The notes under the pieces were generated by a model. It did no database searches. It was not told the origin of the DNA and saw only the letters and a program-made list of their open reading frames with translations. Position numbers and translations under genes: made by a program. Of a DNA stretch of 6,430 nucleotides, positions 1 through 4,896 are shown piece by piece (within the stretch, counting starts at the first letter, position 1; every line of letters begins with the position of its first letter). The DNA is taken from NCBI GenBank assembly GCA_945863085.1, contig CAMBCD010000160.1, positions 1 through 6,430 of the forward strand. The letters are read 5' to 3'. Source of the DNA: Bordetella parapertussis (lineage in GTDB: Bacteria > Pseudomonadota > Gammaproteobacteria > Burkholderiales > SG8-41).

Positions 1-67
1 CGGTTGCCGGGACGCGGGTGCGGATGGCTTCAAGCGCGGTGTAACGGCAGATGGTGTTGATGTGCAC
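1..67 (-). CDS. N-terminal fragment of a probable ABC-2-type transporter permease (partial)
   Basis: The gene reads leftward out of the window, so only 22 codons are visible, starting at a GTG at 67-65. The peptide is VHINTICRYTALEAIRTRVP followed by A and T. An in-frame TGA at 79-77 limits the start, and an AAAGGA ribosome-binding-like stretch lies at 85-80, 12 bases before the GTG, slightly further than ideal. The pattern of a short hydrophobic run, then ARY/CRY-T-LEA-RTR, is the usual opening of ABC-2-type permeases, in which this cytoplasmic N-terminal stretch precedes the first membrane helix. This is family recognition from a very short piece, with no transmembrane segment yet visible, so the function is tentative. 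The gene is divergent from the histidine kinase and shares its 80-bp spacer. Confidence 0.42.
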   Translation of the reverse strand, partial: MHINTICRYTALEAIRTRVPAT

Positions 68-147
68 TTTTGCGGATCATCCTTTAGACCAGGACCTGTT
101 GAAAATTATTTAATTATTAACAGGCCCCAACAGTATAGCCAATCAAG
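68..147. promoter_or_regulatory. Divergent intergenic spacer, likely holding promoters for both flanking genes
   Basis: This 80-bp spacer separates the GTG of the leftward gene from the ATG of the kinase gene, so both promoters are expected here. A run of about 20 bases at 101-120 is almost pure A/T within otherwise GC-rich DNA, the sort of easily melted region found at promoters. No convincing -35/-10 pair can be called. TTTAGA at 83-88 followed after 18 bp by TATTTA at 107-112 is the best rightward candidate, and both boxes are poor. The kinase ATG has no clear Shine-Dalgarno sequence in the bases before it. Confidence 0.4.
92..127. repeat. Inverted repeat flanking the AT-rich core of the divergent spacer
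   Basis: The left arm GGACCTGTT (92-100) and right arm AACAGGCCC (119-127) are complementary at 8 of 9 positions. The inner 6 bp (CCTGTT and AACAGG) match perfectly. The loop is 18 bases, 17 of them A or T. The left arm also overlaps a small palindrome, CAGG-A-CCTG, at 90-98. Placement between divergent genes fits an operator for a dimeric regulator better than a terminator, since no transcript should end there. A stem-loop in the 5' leader of either transcript is also possible. Confidence 0.5.
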
Positions 148-1881
148 ATGCCTGAAGAATTGCTGCACCCGGCCGCACAGCCACCCGCACAGTCTTCCGG
201 CGCCCAGTCGGCATCGACGGCGCCGACCCGGCATTTGAATCTGCTGCTGGCGGCCATGCTGTTGACGCTGCATGGCGCGATCGCCTGGGATGTGCATGAA
301 TGGTGGGCGCGCGGGCTGCTGCTGGCGCATTTCGGCCTGTTCCTGATCTGGCAGCCGGTATGGCGCGGCGAGCGGCAGATCCCGATGCTGAGGGGCTTGC
401 TGGTGCTGGGCGTCGGCGTTTTTTTTGCAGTTGCCGGCAACTGGTGGCTGATCGCGACCTGGATGGCGGTGCTGTTCGGCCTGATTGGCGGCGGTGTGCC
501 GGGAACGGTGGGCCGCGGCGACCGTTTTGTGGCGATAATGGCGGCGGTTTATCTGGTGACCATGCTGCTGATGTGGGTGGTGCCGCAGCTGTTTACCTCG
601 TACGCCGTGATGGCCGGAGTTGGCAGTCTCGTGCGTTACGGAATGCCGTTGCTGCCACTGGCAATACTGGCGATTCCCAAGGATGAGCGCCGGCAGGGCG
701 ATCCGGTGGTTGTCGATCTGTTCTACAGCGTGGTGCTGTTTTTGCTGGTCGTGGCGCTGGTGCTCGGCAGCTTCGTGATCCGGGAAGTGACGCACGGCCA
801 ATACCTGCTCGGTCTGGCGCAGGTGCTGATAGTGATTGCCTCCCTGCTGTTCGGCCTGTCGTGGCTGTGGAATCCGCACGCCGGCTTCGGCGGCCTCGGT
901 ACGCTGCTGTCGCGTTACTTGCTCGGTCTGGGGCTGCCGTTCGAACAGCGCATGCGGCATCTGGCGGAACTGGCGAGGACGGAAACCCGCCCCGAACAGT
1001 TTTTGCGCGAAGCACTCGAGTACATGCTGGAACTGCCGTGGGTCACCGGTTTTGGCTGGAACACGGCATGGTCTTATGGCACGGTCGGGACCAAAGGCGC
1101 GCACGCCGAGCAGTTCGAAACCGACAGCCTCCAGCTGACCGTGTATGCGCCGCGGGAGTTTTCACCGGCGGTGTTGCTGCACCTGAAGCTGTTGATGCAG
1201 ATGGTGGGCCATTTTTACGAGGCCCTGCGCCGGGAGCAGTTGCGCCAGCAGTCGGCGTACACCCAGGCCATTTATGAGACGGGTGCGCGGCTGACCCATG
1301 ACGTGAAAAACCTGCTGCAGTCGCTGCGGTCGATCTGCGCGGCGGCGGAGATGCGCGGCGTGGATGATGATGTGGCGTTTCGCGCGCTGGTGCAGCGCCA
1401 GTTGCCGCAGATTGCGCAGCGGCTGGGCGCCACGCTCGACAAGCTGAAGTCACCGGTGTCCGCCGTGGTCAATGAAATGGATGCGGCAGTCTGGTGGCAG
1501 GGACTGCAGGCGCGTTACGCCGGCCGTGCGATCACTTTTGGTGAAACAGGCGAGCTGACGGGCATGCGCCTGCCGCCGGAATTGTTCGACAGCACGGCGG
1601 CCACGCTGATCGAAAACGCGTTCTACAAGCTTGCTGCGGACGCCGGTCTGCAGGTCACGGTGACGCTGGGTGCCGGGCCGCGGTTGCGGGTCTGCGATAC
1701 CGGGATGCCGCTGCCGCCGGTGATCCTTGATCAGATCCTGGAGGCGCCGGTCGCTTCGGAAAGCGGTCTCGGCGTGGGCCTGTTCCAGGCCGCAAAGTTT
1801 GCCGAACAGTCCGGTTATGCGTTGGTGCTGGTGGAAAACCGGCGGGGCAGCGGGTGTTTTGAGCTGGCGCGCCGCAGCTAG
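148..1881 (+). CDS. Membrane-bound sensor histidine kinase with HDxKN phospho-acceptor motif
   Basis: This is a complete 577-residue protein. Residues 1-28 are a Pro/Ala/Gln-rich cytoplasmic lead. Residues about 30-241 contain seven or eight hydrophobic helices with short loops, so ligand or membrane-state sensing probably happens within the membrane. Residues about 265-365 look like a GAF-type region. The dimerization/phospho-acceptor helix carries RLTHDVKNLLQSL with His384 as the likely phosphorylated residue and the HDxKN pattern seen in kinases such as PrsK. The ATPase domain keeps an N box (LIENA, Asn490), a G1 box (CDTGMPLP, Asp517) and a G2 box (GLGVGL, 540-545), so it looks catalytically intact. 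The start is the first ATG after an in-frame TAG at 136-138. No receiver domain is fused and no response regulator lies adjacent, so the partner must be encoded elsewhere. It is convergent with the pilin-like cluster and need not regulate it. Confidence 0.9.
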   Translation: MPEELLHPAAQPPAQSSGAQSASTAPTRHLNLLLAAMLLTLHGAIAWDVHEWWARGLLLAHFGLFLIWQPVWRGERQIPMLRGLLVLGVGVFFAVAGNWWLIATWMAVLFGLIGGGVPGTVGRGDRFVAIMAAVYLVTMLLMWVVPQLFTSYAVMAGVGSLVRYGMPLLPLAILAIPKDERRQGDPVVVDLFYSVVLFLLVVALVLGSFVIREVTHGQYLLGLAQVLIVIASLLFGLSWLWNPHAGFGGLGTLLSRYLLGLGLPFEQRMRHLAELARTETRPEQFLREALEYMLELPWVTGFGWNTAWSYGTVGTKGAHAEQFETDSLQLTVYAPREFSPAVLLHLKLLMQMVGHFYEALRREQLRQQSAYTQAIYETGARLTHDVKNLLQSLRSICAAAEMRGVDDDVAFRALVQRQLPQIAQRLGATLDKLKSPVSAVVNEMDAAVWWQGLQARYAGRAITFGETGELTGMRLPPELFDSTAATLIENAFYKLAADAGLQVTVTLGAGPRLRVCDTGMPLPPVILDQILEAPVASESGLGVGLFQAAKFAEQSGYALVLVENRRGSGCFELARRS

Positions 1882-1897
1882 AGTAAGGTGGTAAAGG
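1882..1897. other. 16-bp convergent gap without a recognisable terminator
   Basis: The kinase ends with TAG at 1879-1881 and the prepilin gene ends with TGA at 1900-1898. The gap is purine-rich on the plus strand and has no hairpin followed by a T-run in either direction. Termination of both transcripts must use sequence inside the opposing genes, be Rho-dependent, or give overlapping 3' ends. Confidence 0.6.
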
Positions 1898-2587
1898 TCA
1901 GGGCAGCTTGCCGGAGGTGACCATGCGGTTGAACAGCGTATACAGGGGAATCCATAGCACGACGTCATCAAACTCGCCGGCGCTTGAACCTATGCCCGAC
2001 GGGACGTGGCTGACAAAGCTGCGGTCGCCATCCGTATTTTCCAGCTCATCGGCACTGGTCGGCGCCGCGTAAACCGTGCCGGTGGCGCTGTTGGTGGCGC
2101 CGTAGCCGTTTTTGCCGTGCGAAACCAGCACGGCGACCGCGGATGCTGTGAGGTCGGTGGCGCAGGCGGCCGCCTGGCAGACCTGGACATTGGCGGAGGT
2201 GGTGCCCAGCGTGAAGAAAGTGCGGCGGGCATATTCCTCGCGCACGGCATAACGCAGCCGGTTGCCCCAGGCGTCTGCGCTGGCCAATCCCAATGTCCGC
2301 CAGGGCAGATTGCCGTGCGCGATATTGCTGGCAATGGTGCTGCATTGGGTTGCGCCGGCGTTTTCCGCTCCGTCGTTATCGGTATCCGGACAGGGCAGAT
2401 AACCGTTCGCAATGGCGAAGCCGAGCAGCGCATCGCGGGCCTCTTCCATGATTTTTTCGGTTTCTGAAATCTGCCGCTGTTCGACCTGGGTGGCCAGCGG
2501 CACGAGGATGCTGCCGAGCAGCAGCACCAGCACGAACATGGCAATGGCCAGTTCCAGCAGCGAAAAACCCGATTGGCGTGTGTGCAT
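1898..2587 (-). CDS. Type IV prepilin-like protein (type II secretion pseudopilin family), 229 aa
   Basis: This is a complete 229-residue protein with a canonical class III leader: a short basic MHTRQSG, cleavage expected after Gly7, then FSLLELAIAMFVLVLLLG with Glu at mature position +5 (Glu12). Prepilin peptidase should cleave and N-methylate it, and the hydrophobic helix anchors it in the inner membrane until assembly. After the helix come a charged amphipathic stretch (35-60) and a globular domain with GYLPCPDTD (62-70), GNLPWRTLGL (92-101), DAWGNRLRYAV and a C-terminal FDDVVLWIPL (206-215). Cys66, Cys82, Cys137 and Cys142 could form disulfides in the periplasm. The domain is clearly paralogous to the gene upstream, whose stop lies 3 bases before this ATG. 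With no good ribosome-binding sequence, translation is probably coupled. Whether it is a major, minor or pseudo-pilin cannot be read from sequence. Confidence 0.88.
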   Translation of the reverse strand: MHTRQSGFSLLELAIAMFVLVLLLGSILVPLATQVEQRQISETEKIMEEARDALLGFAIANGYLPCPDTDNDGAENAGATQCSTIASNIAHGNLPWRTLGLASADAWGNRLRYAVREEYARRTFFTLGTTSANVQVCQAAACATDLTASAVAVLVSHGKNGYGATNSATGTVYAAPTSADELENTDGDRSFVSHVPSGIGSSAGEFDDVVLWIPLYTLFNRMVTSGKLP

Positions 2588-2590
2588 GGT

Positions 2591-3724
2591 TCAGGGCGAA
2601 ACGATGGTCATGCGGTCGTTGCCGGCGACCGGGGCGGTGTAAGTCGTATCACTGTCGCCGTTCTCCGCGTCATCCAGGCATTGTGATACCAGTGAGCAGG
2701 GGCGGAACTGGTTGTTGCGGATGCCTTGACGGATCAGCAGCGCGCGGACGTTGTTCTGGCTGTCCACGGTCAGGTAGCTGCCGCCGCCACCGCAAACGGT
2801 GCCCGGGTTGGTGACGCAGCGTTGTGCCGGGGCATAGTGGATCACGTAGTCCCAGTAATTGTCCCAGTACCAGGTCGGCCAGCTTGTTGTCCAGGCGCCG
2901 GCGGACGCGCCATTGCCGGAGGGCAGGCAGCTGCTGCCATAGTAGGGAACACGGCCGCCACTGAATGTCCGGCATGAGGCGCCGCCCAGATACTGGTCGG
3001 CGTACGGGAAGCGGCCGGTGATATTGAAATAATGCAGCAGTCGTTCCTGGGTGAGGCGGGATGCGCGCAATTCCAGCGGCGGGAAAAACGCGCGCGGCGT
3101 GATCCACAGCAGGCGGTCATTGAAATCGCTGCTTTCCGGTGAATTGACAAACGTGGTGTTGCCATCGGCATTGTCGAGTTCGAGGAAGTTGGCAATGTCG
3201 AACGTCGCGACGCTGCGATCCTGGGTGCCGAGCGGCGGGCCGGGGGCGAATACGATGGCAATGGCATTTTCACCGGCCACGGTGTAGTCGCCGGCAGTGT
3301 CTGAATTCAGTGTTCCCGTGCGGGGGTTGTTCTTGAATACATTGGATACCGCATAAATCAGCGGCGCGCCGCTGCCGTCGCGCAAGTCGGGAAGTCCCAG
3401 TGTTTTCCACGGCAGGTAACCGACGCGCAGGGTCGATGTGTTGCAGGCGCCCGCGATGCCGGTGCTGAAATCGGTCGCCGGGCAGGGCAGATCGCCAAGA
3501 CGTGCGGAGTCCGAGGTGCTGGCGCCGTGAGCCATCAATGCCTCGCGTGCCGTGGCCAGTGCCTTGCTTGTTTTCTGTGCCGTAACGAGGCTGGCGTTTC
3601 CCGATGGCGCAGCGGTGACGATCATTGAGGCCGCGATCAGGCCGATCATCAGCACCAGTATCAGAAACGCCGCGCCGCGCTGCTGCCTGAACCCGGAAGA
3701 CCGTGACCTGTGTTGTGATGACAT
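2591..3724 (-). CDS. Large pseudopilin-like protein with internally duplicated globular domain, 377 aa
   Basis: This is a complete 377-residue protein. A basic N-terminus ending in QQRG (14-17) leads into one hydrophobic helix, AAFLILVLMIGLIAASMIV (18-36). This is like a class III leader, but the residue at mature +5 is Ile rather than Glu, as in PilX/GspK-type minor pilins. Residues 59-210 match the globular domain of the downstream 229-residue prepilin: GDLPCPATD (77-85), GYLPWKTLGL (102-111), LIYAVS and FNDRLLWITP (201-210). Residues 225-377 repeat the same plan in a diverged form: LLHYFNITGRFPYA, GRVPYYG, YVIHYAPA and NDRMTIVSP. Eight cysteines and an aromatic-rich patch (WPTWYWDNYWDY, 282-293) stand out. 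The start lies 9 bases after the previous stop, without a clear ribosome-binding site. It probably acts at the tip or base of a pilus/pseudopilus; that role is inferred. Confidence 0.82.
   Translation of the reverse strand: MSSQHRSRSSGFRQQRGAAFLILVLMIGLIAASMIVTAAPSGNASLVTAQKTSKALATAREALMAHGASTSDSARLGDLPCPATDFSTGIAGACNTSTLRVGYLPWKTLGLPDLRDGSGAPLIYAVSNVFKNNPRTGTLNSDTAGDYTVAGENAIAIVFAPGPPLGTQDRSVATFDIANFLELDNADGNTTFVNSPESSDFNDRLLWITPRAFFPPLELRASRLTQERLLHYFNITGRFPYADQYLGGASCRTFSGGRVPYYGSSCLPSGNGASAGAWTTSWPTWYWDNYWDYVIHYAPAQRCVTNPGTVCGGGGSYLTVDSQNNVRALLIRQGIRNNQFRPCSLVSQCLDDAENGDSDTTYTAPVAGNDRMTIVSP
2594..3052 (-). repeat. Second, diverged copy of the globular domain in the 377-aa pseudopilin
   Basis: Residues 225-377: TQERLLHYFNITGRFPYA corresponds to the helix plus LPCP element; GRVPYYG to the LPWKTLGL strand; YVIHYAPAQ to LIYAVS; NVRALLIRQG to NAIAIVFAPG; and LDDAENGDSDTTYTAP...NDRMTIVSP to LDNADGNTTF...NDRLLWITP. 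The order of elements is preserved, and length is similar (153 against 152 residues). The alignment was made by eye and identity is low outside the last element. Confidence 0.55.
3095..3550 (-). repeat. First copy of the duplicated globular domain in the 377-aa pseudopilin
   Basis: Residues 59-210: helix end AREALMAHG, then LPCP, LPWKTLGL, LIYAVS, NAIAIVFAPG, LDNADGNTTF and FNDRLLWITP. It is the copy closest to the single domain of the downstream 229-residue prepilin, which has ARDALLGFA, LPCP, LPWRTLGL, LRYAV, AVAVLVSHG, LENTDGDRSF and FDDVVLWIP in the same order. Confidence 0.65.
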
Positions 3725-3733
3725 GGCGTGCGT

Positions 3734-4288
3734 TCAGGGCCGTGCAGCCGCTTGGCCTTTGCTGTCTTCCGGTGCGATCACCCGGGCATCGCCGCCGGAC
3801 TGCGGGCGGGGTGTGTCCGCTGCTGCCGCCGGTTTTTCTGTCACTGCAGGTTTGGCCTGAATCACCGGTGCCGGGCGCGGGGCGGCATAGGTCTCGTCAA
3901 TTTTTCCGGAAAGCAGCTCGGCACTTTGCCCGACCTTCAGTTGCAGTTGCGCAGCGCCTGTGGCCTGCGGTGTTTGCAGCAGGATCCGGCCGTTCCTGTC
4001 GACCCTGCCGACGATGGATTGTTTGACGCGCAATTCGGCATCGGTCATGGCTTCGTTATTGACCCAGACCGTGGTTTTGCCGTCACTGCGGCGCACGATG
4101 CCGTTGTAGGTGACATTTTCCGGCACCGGTTCGTCGCGCACCTGGGAGGCGACGGCTTTCTGGGTGCGCAGCATGTCGAGTTGCGCGCGCTGTTCGGGCG
4201 TGAAGAAAATCCGGCCTATCGGCACCGGATCGGCGGCCCGCACGATTGGCATGATCACCAGCAACAACAGTGCTGCTAACCATTTCAT
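3734..4288 (-). CDS. Small exported PilP/GspC/MshK-like assembly protein, 184 aa
   Basis: The protein has 184 residues. The N-terminus MKWLAALLLLVIMPIVRAA looks like a Sec signal peptide with cleavage near Ala18/Ala19, or a short uncleaved anchor. The conserved GRIFFTPEQRAQLDMLR (25-41) follows, then a beta-rich part with VTYNGIVRRSDGKTTVWVN (59-77) and GRILLQTP and LQLKVGQ (100-121). This is the size and order of a GspC HR-type or PilP-type domain, which links the inner-membrane platform to the outer-membrane secretin. The C-terminal 50 residues are Pro/Ala-rich and likely disordered. An open frame runs upstream to 4405, but the start at 4288 is preferred: it gives the signal peptide, has GGGGGA 5 bases before it, and overlaps the previous stop as ATGA. 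The exact family (MshK, PilP, GspC) is uncertain. Confidence 0.78.
   Translation of the reverse strand: MKWLAALLLLVIMPIVRAADPVPIGRIFFTPEQRAQLDMLRTQKAVASQVRDEPVPENVTYNGIVRRSDGKTTVWVNNEAMTDAELRVKQSIVGRVDRNGRILLQTPQATGAAQLQLKVGQSAELLSGKIDETYAAPRPAPVIQAKPAVTEKPAAAADTPRPQSGGDARVIAPEDSKGQAAARP
4285..4288 (-). other. ATGA start/stop overlap between PilO/GspM-like and PilP/GspC-like genes
   Basis: The TGA at 4287-4285 shares bases with the ATG at 4288-4286. This second identical junction supports both the annotated start of the PilP/GspC-like gene and co-translation of the trio. Confidence 0.78.
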
Positions 4289-4896
4289 GGAAGTCCCCCG
4301 GGCGGCGCCTCTGGCGTCGCGGTGATCCAGGCCAGCTGGCAGTTGGCCGTGATATTGGGCTGGTAACGCACGACGTTGGTGGCTTCGGTGCGGCGCAGGG
4401 TGCACTGGTCGAGATGGAACAGGCCGGTGTTCTGCTGGCGCAGCGCTTCAAAAAACCGCAGCAGGTCGAGTTCGTGCAGCAGCCGGAATTCCAGTTTCAT
4501 CACTGATTGCCGCAGGCCGATCTGGCCCGGGTTGAGTTCGGCGGCATGGGGGTAGGCCTGCTGCGCCTCGATGCCGTAATTGACGCCGAACAGGTCGGTG
4601 CGTTCGTTGGCTGCACGCAATGCGTCCAGCCAGTTGATGCGCTGCTCCTCACCGATGAAGCCCGATTGCTGCAACTGGCGGTACTTGTCGACGTACTGAA
4701 CAATGATCGATTTTTCATCGCCGGAACGCTGCATCCGGGTTTGCGCCTCGCGCAACTGCTTCTGTTGCTGCATGAGGGCAGTCTGCGCCTGCTGGCGCAG
4801 CAGATGGGTGTAATAAATGGCGCCAGTGGCCGCGATCAGCGCCACGACCAGCAGGAGCAGCGGCCCGCGCAGGGCCTTGAGTTGTTCGGCATTCAT
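4285..4896 (-). CDS. PilO/GspM-like inner-membrane assembly protein, 203 aa
   Basis: This is a complete 203-residue bitopic protein. There is a short cytoplasmic MNAEQLKALRG, one membrane helix (about 12-30, PLLLLVVALIAATGAIYYT), and a Gln-rich coiled coil (about 33-56) leading into the periplasm. The periplasmic domain starts near GFIGEEQRINWLDALRAA (79-96) and includes a helix-strand part, MKLEFRLLHELDLLRFFEAL (133-152), then LDQCTLRR. This is the layout of PilO, GspM and MshJ, whose ferredoxin-like domains pair with those of PilN/GspL. The start overlaps the upstream stop as ATGA (4893-4896), and the stop overlaps the next start as ATGA (4285-4288), so the three proteins are probably made in fixed ratio. 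No Shine-Dalgarno sequence is seen before its ATG, consistent with translational coupling. The family call rests on layout and position more than on signature residues. Confidence 0.78.
   Translation of the reverse strand: MNAEQLKALRGPLLLLVVALIAATGAIYYTHLLRQQAQTALMQQQKQLREAQTRMQRSGDEKSIIVQYVDKYRQLQQSGFIGEEQRINWLDALRAANERTDLFGVNYGIEAQQAYPHAAELNPGQIGLRQSVMKLEFRLLHELDLLRFFEALRQQNTGLFHLDQCTLRRTEATNVVRYQPNITANCQLAWITATPEAPPGGLP
4294..4299 (-). promoter_or_regulatory. Ribosome-binding site that fixes the start of the PilP/GspC-like gene
   Basis: On the minus strand GGGGGA ends 5 bases before the ATG at 4288-4286. It is the clearest Shine-Dalgarno-like sequence in the cluster and lies inside the end of the preceding gene. 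It supports this start over the longer open frame reaching 4405. Confidence 0.5.
4893..4896 (-). other. ATGA start/stop overlap between GspL-like and PilO/GspM-like genes
   Basis: The TGA of the GspL-like gene (4895-4893) shares bases with the ATG of the PilO/GspM-like gene (4896-4894). Such overlaps permit translation re-initiation and are typical of subunits of one complex. Confidence 0.8.

Noticed and set aside
30..80. ATG at 80-78 on the minus strand as an alternative start or small leader peptide
   Set aside because: It sits within the AAAGGATG stretch and is closed by TGA after 16 codons with no recognisable leader-peptide pattern. The GTG at 67 in another frame gives a permease-like sequence.
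106..1104. Long minus-strand open frame of 332 codons opposite the kinase gene
   Set aside because: Its translation is dominated by His, Gln and Arg with no domain-like pattern, as expected of the antisense of Leu/Ala/Trp-rich membrane-protein codons. The plus-strand kinase has clear motifs over the same DNA.
1862..1879. AGCTG...CAGCT hairpin and GGCGCGCC palindrome at the end of the kinase gene as a terminator
   Set aside because: The stem is only 5 bp, lies inside coding sequence, and is not followed by a run of T.
4289..4405. Longer N-terminus for the PilP/GspC-like gene starting at 4405
   Set aside because: The extra 39 residues are His/Arg-rich, overlap the preceding gene, and would bury the signal peptide. 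The start at 4288 has a good ribosome-binding site and an ATGA junction.
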